Source of the DNA: Epichloe hybrida | Lineage: Eukaryota > Ascomycota > Sordariomycetes > Hypocreales > Clavicipitaceae | Direction: 5' to 3' | DNA: 64,000 nucleotides | Assembly: GCA_019022495.1 (NCBI GenBank) | Contig: JAFEKR010000049.1 | Location: 248,001-312,000 of the forward strand | In this document: positions 1-11,601 of the stretch, in pieces | Layout: the number at the start of each line of letters is the position of its first letter | Numbering within the stretch: position 1 is the first letter of the stretch | Translations under genes and position numbers: made by a program | Notes under the pieces: model-generated | Database searches by the model: none | Seen by the model: only the letters and a program-made list of their open reading frames with translations | Told to the model about the DNA's origin: nothing

Positions 1-134
1 CATCGGTACTTTAATAAATCAAGTTTAAAGATTGCGCGCAACACCATCATCGGTGAAGACGCGGTTAAGCATGGCTGTCTTCCCCACGGAGTGGCTGACC
101 ATTTGGATGCTCCGACTCTCCCACTGCATAGTAG
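1..134. other. Host flank left of the transposon nest
   Basis: This short stretch retains CG, CA and TG dinucleotides, unlike the DNA to its right, and ends in AGTAG at 130-134. The same AGTAG occurs at 34082-34086, so the pre-insertion locus would join this stretch to about 34087. No gene is recognisable in it. Confidence 0.55.
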
Positions 135-297
135 AAGAACTATATTTGACAGAGAACAAAGCGGTGATAAATTAATTAAATTAAACTAATTCCTTAAGGT
201 GATAATTAGGCAGAAAAGAAGCCCTAATAAAAAAATCTACTAAGTGGGGTTTTTGTGCTAGGTAGGCTAGGTGCCTTACACCTACCCCTACCTATTA
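135..297 (-). repeat. Outer element terminal repeat, left copy (3' LTR of a minus-strand element)
   Basis: 163-bp direct repeat matching 33919-34081 with equal length. This copy is the more RIP-mutated one: its right end reads TTACACCTACC where the other copy has CGCACCTGCCC. Near the right end the unmutated copy has an AGGTGC-CTC-GCACCT hairpin. Confidence 0.75.
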
Positions 298-2782
298 CAT
301 TTACTACCACTTAGTGGTTGCCCCTAACTATTAGCCTAAAAAAAAAAAAACATTAAATATTACTATAACCACTGCCTCCCTTAACTTATTAGCTTATGCC
401 TCCCCTTCTACTCTTAGTCTAATATAGCTAGTTAATAATTATAATAACTTCTAATATTTCTATATTTAATAAGGCTAGTAGCCTATTAGCCCCTCCCCTA
501 AAAATAGTAAATAACTCCTTATAAATAGCAAAAGCCTTTTTAGATAAATAGTTACGCTTTATTAGGTTACCTAGCTATATTAAGTAATCTCTAATTTTAA
601 TTAAGATATCTAGCCTTTCTAGTACTCTTAGAGAGTAAAGCCCTCCCTTAATCCTATATATATATTTAGCTATTACTTTAGAGAATAAAGAGTCTATAGA
701 CTAATTACCCCCTAGGGTATTAGCCTATAGACCTAGCTAGCTAATAATTCCTTTAATATATTTATTATTTTATATAAGGGGTAAAGACCTAAAACTCTCT
801 TAGAAAATAAGGACTCTTTTCTTTCTATTTAATACTAATATTAGAAATTCACTAGCTTCTTTTAAATCTTATAGCTATAACCCCTTAATTCTAGTAGCTT
901 TAATGTTTTTCTAGTAGTAATTAATTAATTTATTAAGTTCTATAAGAGTAGTATAAACTAGGTAATAGGCCTTAGATATTATAGCTAATACCTTAAGTGC
1001 TTTAATTTTACCCTTACTATACTTCTATTAGTTCTTATAAAGCTAAGACCTTAAAGCTTTTATTTTTAAAGGCTACTAAGTTAGTATAACTATAGCCTAA
1101 CTATAAGGGTAAAGATCTAATAAGATACTTAACTAATCTTTAGACACTTTAATTAGTAATAGCATAGGTGATTTTAGTAGTAAGGGTTAAGTCTTTTACT
1201 TAGCCCTTAATTTAAATTTATTTACTATTTTATTATACTCCTTAGCTATTATATATTAGACTTTAGATAAGTAAAGGGCACCCCTTGACTAGAGGTTATA
1301 ATACTTATTAAAGATAAATATAGTTAAGGAAATATAAATTCTATAATTATTAGTAAGTTTTATTAAATCCTATAAGTCTATAATTAGTTAGTATTTAGCT
1401 ATAACTCCTATTATTTCGCTAAGGTAAGTTAAAACTAGTGTTATACCCTTACTACTTACTTAGAAGGTATAGTTTAATAGAATAGTAAATAAGTTTAATA
1501 TAATAGGTTTTAGTCTAGGGTTATAAATATCCTTAAGTAAAAACATATCTTAAATTCGCTATAGCTTCTTATTAGTAACTAGTTATATTACTTATATAAA
1601 GGTAAAGGTAAGGGTTAACTACTTACTTATAAAAGGGTTTACTCTCCCTTATAGCTATAATAAAGGTAGTAATAGAGGTAAAGGTAGTAGTTACAAACCC
1701 CTAATATTAGTAAGATCTCTCTTTTGCTTCCTTTCCTTATTAATATTATTCCTAGCTAGTTTCTTAGGTAAAGCCCTAGTGTTATTATTATTAGTTATAG
1801 GAGGGTTACCTTCTTTAGTCCCCTTACTAGTCTTATCTTTATTATTATTAAGCCTTTCTTTCTTACCCTTATTATTAATAGTGCCCTTAGGGCTACTATT
1901 ACTCCTTTTCCCTCTATTACTATCCTTATCCCCTTCCCTAGTATTACTATTACCTCCTATTTTCTTACTTTTATTACCTCCTATACCCTTATAATTATTA
2001 CCCCTAGGGTCTTTCTTTTTACTAGCTTTACCTCTAGTTTTCTTACTCTTATTAATTTCTTTTTTAGATATATTATCCTTAGCATTATTATCTCTAGAAT
2101 TAAAAGGTAGCTTAGATAAATTATTATTACTTCTAATATACTTCTCTTTATTTATAATAATTAGGATATTATTACTCTCTATAACTTTATTAGGCACTCC
2201 TATCCTTAATAGTTACTTTACTCTCTATAGGTAAAAAGGCTTATTTTTATCTTCTAGTCCTATTAGGACCTTTCCCTTATTCCCTTTATATAGATATAAG
2301 GTCCTTATATATCCTACTATAGCCCTAGTTAAATAACACTATAGTAAGAAGTCTTTAGGTATTATTATAGTTTATATATTAATTAGGTCTCTAGGTATAG
2401 GTAATTCTATTAAGCAAAATAACCTAAGTGCTTAAAGACCCTAGATAAGCATAGTTAGTGTGTTATCTATTATACCCTTACTCTTCACTAGATTATAAGG
2501 GATACTAAAGAGATAATCTTATAAATAAATTAGTATTACTAGTAGCTAAAAGCAGTATAATAGTCCCTTAACTCTTAAGGTTACCTATCTTAACTCCTAT
2601 TACACTATATTATTAATTAAGCACCCTTAATTTCTTATGCTTATATTATTACTAAATAGCTTAATAGCTCTTACTAAGAGTAATAGTATAACTTAAAATA
2701 AATAAGGGAACTTTAATAGTTTTAGTTTATAGCTTAGCTATAGCTAATGCTAGAAATAGAGGTAGAATTTTTTAGCCCTAAT
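298..2782. other. RIP-degraded DNA, no assignable gene
   Basis: About 2.5 kb with very few CA or TG dinucleotides and dense TAG/CTA words. The only long open frame is minus-strand 1691-2197, rich in Lys, Asn, Gly and Ser. It looks like a disordered basic segment of the kind found in retrotransposon Gag or inter-domain linkers, but no motif identifies it. The opposite strand gives a leucine-rich mirror frame (1779-1994). Longer minus-strand stretches below 1690 read as protein if stops are ignored, but I could not match them to a reverse transcriptase, integrase or transposase. Confidence 0.6.
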
Positions 2783-3052
2783 TGTTAGGAGCGCAGAGGT
2801 CAAAGATAGGATGTTTATCGAAGCAGGTCTTCAGAGAACCTTTAGGCTATGTGAATAACAAAGAGGCTAGCTAGCTACAAGATAGCCACGTACTTATAAA
2901 GCAAGGTACTTATTAAAGACTACGCATATTATTAGTGCTAGGTTAGAGATTAAAACCTTTACGCACCTGCCCCTAGCTAGTATTTATCTAGTAGTAACTA
3001 TAATAGTCTTAGCTATTACTTTATTCTTAACCTTTTAGTATAAGCTATAATA
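2783..3052 (+). repeat. 5' LTR of the chromovirus
   Basis: 270 bp beginning TGTTAGGAGCGCAG. It matches 24682-24951 base for base in length, with C/T and G/A differences such as GCAAGCCATGACA at the 3' copy against GTATAAGCTATAATA here. Confidence 0.88.
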
Positions 3053-3541
3053 AATTAATCTCTCTTAACCTTTTTAAGGATATAAACTATTAGCTAGATT
3101 ATTATATAGCTAATACTCTAAAGATTTACTAGAAACACACTAGTACCTTATAATAACAAAGCTATAAATAATTAGGAAGATAAGGAACCCTTATAATCTA
3201 GAACTATAGATAATAGGGTGTAATAAACGCTACTTAATCCTAATTTAGGTAGAGGTATAGATAATATAACTAAAGAAAAAAGGGCATTATAGTAATGCTA
3301 TAAGGTTATATAATCTAAGCTATATTGCCTTTAGAGGAGATAAGAGGTCTTATAAATAAAGGCATAAATTAGAGAGCTTAAGGTAAATCTAGGATTAGCT
3401 AGACCTTAAACTAAACCTATAATTACCCCTTAATCTAAACCTATAATTACCCCTTAAATATTAGCTATAATTTTACCTATAGTCTATAGTAACATAGTAG
3501 TAATTATATAGTAAGGTAATCTTATTAAAATATAAATAAAA

Positions 3542-4400
3542 ATGCCTATATATAAAGGGGAAACGTATAAAAGCCTATAGAATTTCTTAGTAAACTTAGA
3601 TATACTATTTAAATTAAATCACTATACCTTTAAGGATAACGTAACTAAGGTAGCGTATATAAGTAGCTACTTAGCTAGTGATATAAAGCGATAGTAAATA
3701 TGTTATATAGCTATAAATAGGCATGTAAATTATTTATTAATTACCTAGGTAAATTTCCTAGAATAGTTAAAAACTAGAATAATAGATATAAGTATAAGAC
3801 ACTTAGAAGTAATAAGGTTACTACTAAATCTTAGGTAAAAAAATAGCTAATTATTTTAATCCTTTATATAAGCCTAGGATAAGGTAAAAGCTAAGTTACC
3901 TAAAGAAATCCCTATATATCTAAGAATTATAATTTTTCTAAATAGCTTAAATAATACTATAAGGAAGTAAATAATTAGTTAAGAGATTCTAATAACCTAG
4001 AGCTAACTATAAGGCTAGGGTAAGAAAGCGAAGGTTATAATAGGTTTAGGCTAAAATAATAAAAAAGATTAGGACTTTAAAAGAAAGAGGTAATGCTTTT
4101 ATTTTATATTACTTATAAATAGGGCGTAGTAATAAAGTAAAGACTAAGGGAAAAGATTATCCTTAGTGTGCTATAAATATAAAAAGCTTAGGTATACTAT
4201 ACTAACTTATTAGGCACTGGATTATTTTACCTATAAAAGTACTAAATATATAACTAAGAAATATAAGGAAAGTAGTAATAAAGCTATGTCTCCTAATATA
4301 ATACTAGTTTAATTAGCATAGACCTAGGAATATAATCTTGCTATAGAATACCCTATAGATAATAGAATAAGAATGTAAGCATCTCTATAATAAGATAACT
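3542..4400 (+). pseudogene. gag: Decayed Gag of the chromovirus, with zinc-knuckle remnant
   Basis: From ATG at 3542 one reading frame continues past many TAG/TAA stops to a zinc-knuckle remnant at 4169-4210 (LVCYKYKKLRYTILTY). This is the CCHC pattern with Cys to Tyr, Gly to Lys/Arg and His to Tyr changes expected from G-to-A and C-to-T mutation. The ATG and the knuckle are exactly in phase (627 nt apart), so base substitution rather than indels destroyed the gene. Family knowledge: Gag forms the virus-like particle and the knuckle binds element RNA. The end coordinate is approximate. Confidence 0.7.
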
Positions 4401-4714
4401 AGTAGTTAGCTATATAAGCGCTATTTAATATAGGCGTATAGTCTTTAATAATTTATCTAAAATTATTATTAAAAAAGGATTAGAAAAGTGTAATCTAATT
4501 AGATAGGATATTAGAGAGTGTAAGCAAAAAAGTGATTTTATATTAAGGAATTCTAAAAAAATTAGTTAAGATAAAAGACAGTATAGGATTTGTAAAGGTT
4601 TGCTAAGTTAGCTACTTTATTGCTAATATAAGTAAAGGGATAATTCTAGGTATAGACTAAATTAAAGAGTATTTACCTGTGATTATATATTAAGAGCACA
4701 AATACTAGAGATAT

Positions 4715-5534
4715 TGTTAAAAATAAGACCTATTTTTAGCCCTTTCTAGTTAAAGGACCTTTCTATTACTAGCTTGCATTGCAAGCCTGACAGCTGCACT
4801 GCAGCTGTCAACGGTCGCGAAGGTAGCCGTCAATGGCTACGTCGCAGCTGTTAACAGCTGCGACCGACCGTGTGGATAACTAATCCAAATCAATTATCAA
4901 TTGTGGATTATTCAATTGCGTTGTGGCTACAAGCGCAGCCACAACCGCAGCGCCACTAGTAATTAGGTAAGCTAGGGTGACGTAAGCAGGTTACCCTATA
5001 GCTATCTTTGACAGCGATTTTCTCTTTAACTAGAGGTCGTACAAAAGTCTTATATATAGCAAATTAAAGCTAGAAGACAGGGCTTTTATTTTATGCAAGA
5101 ATATTTTTTAGACTAAAATTTAGTACATACGGGTTGCTAGTTTGTATGGTGGCGAGTTGATTTTTTGGATTTTACATATAAATGATTTTTGCGGAAAATA
5201 AAAAGTAGCCTGTAAGACCTCTTTAGCGGTCCGGATCCACCGATACAGTCAGTGGGTATATGAGAGGAAGAAGATCTTTTTAATCTAGCTAGATAGCTAG
5301 GCCTCTTAATCTAACAGCCGCATTGCCCGTACAACGTCACTAAAATCAATTCTATTAGTATATAAGATATTGTAAAAGTCATCTAGATTGAATTTAATTA
5401 GTTAATAACTGCCGAAACCTTCCATTGCGTTACGTTAAATAAATATTTAACGTGGTGGTTCTACTAGTCCCTAACCGTAGAGCTACACCTGTATAGCTAT
5501 TGCCAGCTAGCAACTAGCTCCCTACATATTAATA
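4715..5534 (+). repeat. 5' LTR of the copia element
   Basis: 820 bp, TGTTAA...AATA. The first 323 bp differ from the 3' LTR by only three transitions and one missing A. The remaining 496 bp differ by roughly 23 transitions. The end is placed by the start of the primer-binding site and by the GATAT duplication after the 3' LTR; a canonical CA end is absent in both copies, probably CA mutated to TA. Confidence 0.9.
4772..4945 (+). promoter_or_regulatory. Array of perfect hairpins in the copia LTR
   Basis: Five consecutive inverted repeats: 7-bp arms at 4772-4786; 10-bp arms around one base at 4789-4809; 6-bp arms at 4823-4828/4835-4840; the 20-bp perfect palindrome CGCAGCTGTTAACAGCTGCG at 4843-4862; and 9-bp arms at 4920-4928/4937-4945. 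An outer stem (CGGTCG 4812-4817 with CGACCG 4861-4866) encloses the third and fourth. The array is repeated in the 3' LTR (about 11119-11291) and keeps CA/TG dinucleotides that are lost nearly everywhere else. Function unknown; a promoter/enhancer, RNA structure or packaging role are possibilities. Confidence 0.75.
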
Positions 5535-5545
5535 GGTTATGAGCC
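5535..5545 (+). other. Primer-binding site, initiator tRNA-Met anticodon-arm type
   Basis: GGTTATGAGCC directly follows the 5' LTR. Its reverse complement GGCTCATAACC is the anticodon arm of eukaryotic initiator tRNA-Met, with the CAT anticodon in the middle. Elements of the copia superfamily are known to prime from a half-tRNA cut in the anticodon loop, which fits. Confidence 0.7.
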
Positions 5546-5593
5546 TGGCCTATCACTATAAAATTCTTTCTAGTGCACTTTGCGTACGGTTAC

Positions 5594-5871
5594 AGAAGAC
5601 TTCCCTTCTATAAAACAGGAAGGACCCGCGAGATAGAAGCTATTCCCTTCTATAAAAAAGGAATCATTATAGTTATAGAAGACTTCCCTTCTATAAAACA
5701 GGAAGCGCACGAGCAATATAGAAGCTTTCCCTTCTATAAAAAGGAAGTTTAGTGAGAATAGAAGCTTTTCCCTTCTATAAAAAAGGAAATTCAGCGCGGA
5801 TAGAAGCTTTTCCCTTCTATAAAAAAGGAATTTCAGTACGAATAGAAGACTTCCCTTCTATAAAATTAGAA
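5594..5871 (+). repeat. Seven tandem ~41-bp hairpin units in the copia leader
   Basis: Seven copies of AGAAG(A/C)-TT-TTCCCTTCTATAAAA-(A/C)AGGAA followed by a variable 12-16-bp spacer. Each unit holds a TTCC...GGAA inverted repeat around TCTATAAAA, a TATA-box-like word. The last copy is degenerate. The array lies between the primer-binding site and the Gag frame, where promoter or RNA packaging signals would be expected. Confidence 0.85.
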
Positions 5872-5890
5872 GATAGCTACCAATCAATAA

Positions 5891-8800
5891 GGTCAGGGAC
5901 CTCCAGTCCCTGATCTTAGTGCGCAAGAGGTTCTAAATAACCAGCTAAAAGAGCAGGTTATTAAACAACAAAATGCTATTGATCTAGTAATTAAGAAGCT
6001 AGAGTCCTTAACTTTAGCTATTAATAATAGACCTATGGAGGGTGTGGAAGCTACTAAGCCCGCTAGTTAGCAGTAAATTCAGTAGCCTATTCAAGATAAG
6101 GCACCTGAATCTAGCTCTGTATAAGCTGCCTTTAATAATTCAATTATTAAGGAATTTAATAAGAGGGTTTATAGCTTCCCTGAGACTGCTAAGCTTAAAG
6201 GAGCTGAAAATTTCGATCAATGGAAACAAGCCCTAGCTATCCAATTTAGAGCTTTAGGCATGCCTAATTTTCTAGATAATCCGGATATTTCTAGGGCGCT
6301 AGGGGACGCTAACCAAGCTATTATCTTAATGTTACTAAGGGATAGTTATACGGAAGGCCCCCAAGCCGCTATAACTTAGCAAAAATCACCTGAAGAAGCC
6401 TATAATTTACTTATATAGCAGTATTCACATAGCGTTGAAATCTAGAGGGGGTCCCTATATTCTGAATTTCATAACCTGAATTTTCATGGATTTAAGGGGA
6501 CTTTAGAAGCCTTTAATGCAGTCTTTAATAATCTACTAGCTAGATTATCAATTTCAGGGGTCCTAATTGATCCTATAGATCAGGTTAATCAATATCTTCA
6601 ATCCCTAAAATCAACCTTCCCTCAGTGGGCTAAGAGGCAACGATTTAGCATGCGTACGAATAGGGCTATAGGGGTCCCCTTAGAAGCCCTAAATCTTGAA
6701 TTTCTAATAGCAGACCTTCTAGCTAAACAGAGGGATAAGTCATCTACGGTAGCCAAAGCCCTGAATTATAGGGCTAAAGACCTAGAAAAGGGTGCTAAAG
6801 ACAAGGAAAAGGCCCCTAAAGGTCAGAAGAAGAAGAAAGAAGGCTCTAAAGAAAATAAGGGCTCTTCTAATTCTAATAAGAAGAAAAAGAAGCAAAAGGG
6901 TCAAAAATCAAATAAAAAGGATACTAAAGAACTTACAGAATATTCTTTTATGCTAGGAAATTACAACCTTTCTAACGGAGCACTTAATCCGTACAAGAAA
7001 CCTAGCAATTACAAGACTAGTTATAAGAGCTCTAGCGATAGTAGCTCTAATTCTAGCTCTAGTGATTCGGATAATGAAAAACAAGAAATTAATACCTTAA
7101 ATGGTTTTAATTATTACAGTAAAGACATGAAAAAGGCCCTATTATATGATACAGGTTTAACCGTACATATAGTTAATTCTAGGGAGGTTTTTAGGGATTA
7201 TACCCCTTTTAAGAAGGGGGAATCTAACCCTATTATAACCGGTGGTGGCCCTATTTATCCTAAGGGTCACGGTAGTGCTATTTTTGAGGTCTTATATCAA
7301 AAGAAACCTAATAAATATAGGACCTTAGTGCTAAAGGATACTCTATATTTTCCTCAGCTTAATGTTAATATAGTTAGTGGCCTTATTCACTATATATCTG
7401 GCGGTTACTTTATAAAAAACCATCTTTATCTTAAAGATAGGTCTTGTATTGCTTACCTAGATGTAGAAAAACATGGTTTTTTCTTTCACGTTAAAGACTA
7501 ATTTACACTAACGTTACATAAAGGGCCCTGTAAAAAATCTCATTATATCCAACCTTTTACCTATACCAGCTTTAGGGGTCATAGCTATCCGATTAGCTAC
7601 CCTATAGAGGTTCAAATCCCCTCTAAAAAGCCGGATTAGGCTTCTAATTTAGACGAAATCGCTAAAATCGACGAAAATAATAATGATATTAAAGAAGTCA
7701 TACGGGATGATTTAGGGGATTTAGTCCCTTCTCCAACGCCTATAGCCCCAGGTTAGGTCCCTTATAAATCTAAAGAAATAGATTTAGGGGTGTTAGAGGG
7801 CCTTAGTGAAGGAAAAAGGTCCCTAATACCTCCCTAAGAGGCCTGTGGTTCTCAAGGGGCCTAGCAGGGGACTAACAGAGAGGGCCCTAATCTAGACCCG
7901 AATCTAGACCCTAATTCAGGCCCTAAAGACCTTCAATATCAAAAGTTACTGGAACTAGCTAGCCTATGGCATGTACGATTAGGGCACCTAGGGCTTCCTT
8001 TGCTAAAGAAAACAAGCCTTATAACTAAAGGAATCCCTGATTTTTCTAAAATCAAGGATAAAGACTTTAAATATATAGCTTGTGATCAATCTAAGGCAGT
8101 TAGAAGACCTAGGAAATTAGCTATCCCTAACCCCCCTAGAGCTCTAGATCGAATAGAGGGGGATACGCTAAAAATTAGCCCTGTACCATACAATAAACAG
8201 TCAATTTGCTTATTTCTAGTTGATCGAAAAACTAGATATAAGTGGGTGTTCTTATTACCAAATAAGGAAGGCCTAACTGTTTATAGGGCTATTAAGGGCT
8301 TCTTCAGAGGGCTTAAAAATCAACTAGGTCAATATCCTAGGCACCTTCACTTTAATAGGGGCCAAGAAATCGATTCTAGTTATCAAACCTAGTTAAATTC
8401 TAAAGGGATCAAATTTACGACTTCTAGTCCCTATATCCATAAGCAAAATGGATTAACAGAGCGTTCTATTCGTACTATTCTAAATCGATTAAGGGCTACT
8501 ATCCAGTGGGCAAAATTACCCTTATATCTATGGTGTTTTGTATTACCTGCAGTTGTTAACCTAGTTAATATAACTGCTAATACCACAAAGGATAAAAGCC
8601 CTAAATAACTGCTAGCTAGGGAGCTAAATCAGCCCTGTATAACTGATATTAGCAGTATTAGAGCCATAGGATCTCACTGTGAGATTCTAATCCCCCTAGA
8701 AAAACAACCTAAAGCCCAGAAGTTAGCAGCTAGGACTATCCCTAGAAGGTTATTAGCTACACTAGGTTCTAACACCTATCTAGTGTACATCCCCTCTAAA

Positions 8801-10852
8801 AAGCTAGTTACAAAGACTAGCTTTATTAAGATTATAGAGCCTATAGGTCCTATCTCTAAAGGATTACCTAGGCTTTCTATAGGGGATAACCCTTTAGAGG
8901 GGGAAAATGATTTAGAAGATCAGGATCTAAATCAAGGTTTAAAGGATTACCCTATAGATAACTTAGGAGGTCCCCCTATAGGTTAAGAAAAACACCCTAT
9001 AGGGCCTGTACAACCCCCTAAGGAACTGATTCCAGAGGCCTCAGAGGAGGCCACGCCTATAACTTCCCTAGGAAATCAGATTTCGACTCCAGACCTCGAT
9101 TTTGATAAAATTACTGACTTCGACCCTAATATTAACCCCATGGATGTTGATATTAGTTCCCCTTCTTCTCTAGATTTCATAAAAGAAATCTGCTTTAAGG
9201 TATAGGAGAAGCTAAAGGAAAACAACCCTAATAGCCCCAAACCTAAGACCTGGAAGCAAGCTATATCTAGCCCTAAAAGGGATAAATAGATAGAAGCTAC
9301 GTACAAGGAATACGAACAGCTTCTAAAGGCTAGTACTTTTAAATTTATAGGGAAAGACTAAGTACCTAAGGGCCGTAAAGTACTAAAGAATAGGCTTGTT
9401 TATAAGCTTAAAAAGGATAAAGAAAATAATCCTTTAAAATACAAGGCCTGACTCGTTGCTAAGGGATTTATGCAAATCGAAGGTCTAGATTATCTAGAGA
9501 CCTTTGCAGCCACAAGCATTCCCCCTAGCTAGAGGATTTTACTAGCCCTAGCGGCTTGGAATAACTGGGAAATCAAACAGGTCAATTTTATAGGAGCTTT
9601 TCTTAATAGTAAGCTACAATAATAGATTTATATGGTTATTCCAGACGGATTTATCGAATTCCTTAAAGCAAATCCTAAATTAGCTAAATTAGCTAAAAGT
9701 TTTAGCTATAAACCTTCTAAAGATCAAGTAATTTTATTACAGAAATCTTTATATAGCCTAAAACAAAGCTTAAGGGAGTGGCAATAAGCACTAATTACAG
9801 TGCTAAAGTCCCTAGGATTTAGCCCTCTAATTTCTAACCTAGCTATATTCTATAATTCCTCCACTAAAACCTTTATCATCACGTATGTGGATAATTATCT
9901 TCTAATTAGACCGGATTTACGTTATATCCAAAGACTTAAAAAGGAACTTCATAAAGTCTATCTAATAGAAGATAGGGGGCTGGCTGAATTCTTCTTAGGG
10001 GTTCAAATCGTACGAGATAGACCTAATAGGGTCCTGAAAATTCATCAATCTTAGTATATCTTAGAGGCTTTAAATCAATTTAATATGCTAGATAGTAAGC
10101 CTATTAGCATACCTCTTTAGCCAGGCGTTTTAGCTACGCAGACTACTAAGCTTTTAATAGCTAGCGAAATCAAGCTCTATTAGTGCATTATAGGGACTAT
10201 AATGTACCTAATGTTGCTTACAAGGCTAGACATGGCCTTTACACTTCAGTGGCTATCTATAGCACTAGCTAGGCCCTATATAGAGCACCTAAAAGCAGCT
10301 AAAAACCTGCTTAAGTACCTATTAGGGACTAAATTCCTCGCTATAATTTATAGGGGAGACCCTAAAGGTATAGTTAGTAAAAGCCTAATAGGTTATTGCG
10401 ATAGTGATTTTACAGGGGATAAAAAGACCTCTAAATTAACCTACGCTTATCTATTCAAGCTAGCTAGCGGACCTATTAGCTGGAAATTAAAGAAAGCTAG
10501 TACAATAGCTCTATTAACATTAGAAGCTAAAGCTAACGCTATCTGCGAGACCTTCTAGGAGCTACAGTGGCTTCAGGGCTTATTTAAGGAGCTAAAAACC
10601 CCTATTTCTCCCCCTATCCAGATATATTGCGATAATCAAGGCGCTATAACCACTGCCTATAACCCTACCTTACATAGCCGTACAAAGCATACCTTGCTAA
10701 AGTTTAACTATATTAGGCAATAGGTTTTAGAGGGTTTAGCTAAGATCGAATATCTAGATACGAAGTCAATGCCTACAGACGGTCTAACAAAGCCTCTATC
10801 TAGACCTCTTCATCAGGCCTTTATTAAGCTCTTAGGGCTTGATAATCACTAA
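5891..10852 (+). pseudogene. gag-pol: Copia Gag-Pol polyprotein, single frame broken by about 28 stops
   Basis: One reading frame runs for about 5 kb without an indel. About 28 internal stops interrupt it, all TAG/TAA except one TGA near 9449. In order: Gag (5891-6780); a Lys/Ser-rich linker (6780-7080); a protease-like region (about 7140-7500, where the usual DTG Asp-Thr-Gly motif reads DTGLTVHIV); the integrase His-His zinc region at about 7968 (WHVRLGHLGL); the integrase core (about 8150-8520, third acidic residue in NGLTERS; second Asp changed to Asn in HFNRGQE); a linker; reverse transcriptase (9240-10050) with YVDN at 9884-9895 instead of YVDD; and RNase H (10400-10770, YCDSDFTGDK and YCDNQGA). 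It once encoded virus-like particle protein plus enzymes for reverse transcription and integration. The catalytic changes make it inactive. Confidence 0.9.
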
Positions 10853-11050
10853 AAACCAACAACTAAATCCCTTTAACAGGGAACTAAAAAAACAACGCTA
10901 AAAAGGGAGCTATATTTAACAATAGCTAGGAATTCAAAAGGGGGTCTTTTATCTTTTCCTGTTTTTCCCTTTTATCTGTTTTTATCTAAAAGTTCTTGTT
11001 TACCCTATATCACTTTGTACGCTTTTTAATTAGCTTATACGTAATTCTTT

Positions 11051-11061
11051 TGTAGAGGGGG
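11051..11061 (+). other. Polypurine tract of the copia element
   Basis: TGTAGAGGGGG ends immediately before the 3' LTR start TGTTAAAAATAAG at 11062, the position where plus-strand DNA synthesis is primed in LTR retrotransposons. Confidence 0.75.
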
Positions 11062-11384
11062 TGTTAAAAATAAGACTTATTTTTAGCCCTTTCTAGTTAA
11101 GGACCTTTCTATTACTAGCTTGCATTGCAAGCCTAACAGCTGCACTGCAGCTGTCAACGGTCGCGAAGGTAGCCGTCAATGGCTACGTCGCAGCTGTTAA
11201 CAGCTGCGACCGACCGTGTGGATAACTAATCCAAATCAATTATCAATTGTGGATTATTCAATTGCGTTGTGGCTACAAGCGCAGCCATAACCGCAGCGCC
11301 ACTAGTAATTAGGTAAGCTAGGGTGACGTAAGCAGGTTACCCTATAGCTATCTTTGACAGCGATTTTCTCTTTAACTAGAGGTC
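11062..11384 (+). repeat. Copia 3' LTR, left part
   Basis: Matches 4715-5038 with three transitions and one single-base gap. It stops at AGGTC (11380-11384), where the inner gypsy element begins. Confidence 0.93.
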
Positions 11385-11601
11385 TGTTATGGACTGGCCC
11401 CTAGGCTACTGCGATAGGGCGTTAATATAGTATTAAGAGACTTAAGGAGAAAGGAGGAAGGGTAAGAGGCTATCCCTAGTAATGCCCCTTATACCCCCTT
11501 AGCTACTTATATAAGCTTCCTTTCCTTACCCTAACTGATTTTACCACTCCCCTCTCTAATTACTATATAGATAATGCTTAGGCAAAGCCTAAGCCCTTAT
11601 A
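11385..11601 (-). repeat. 3' LTR of the innermost gypsy element
   Basis: 217 bp on the low-coordinate side, same length as 18255-18471. Differences are nearly all transitions, for example CTGCGATAGG here against CTATAATAGG there. Confidence 0.92.

Noticed and set aside
1691..2197. 168-codon minus-strand frame and its 71-codon leucine-rich mirror on the plus strand as genes
   Set aside because: Both are low-complexity readings of the same RIP-biased DNA. The Lys/Asn-rich frame may be a retroelement remnant, but no motif supports a gene.
5594..5871. CRISPR-like repeat-spacer array
   Set aside because: Eukaryotic context inside a copia leader. The 'spacers' are short and related, and the units are tandem hairpins.
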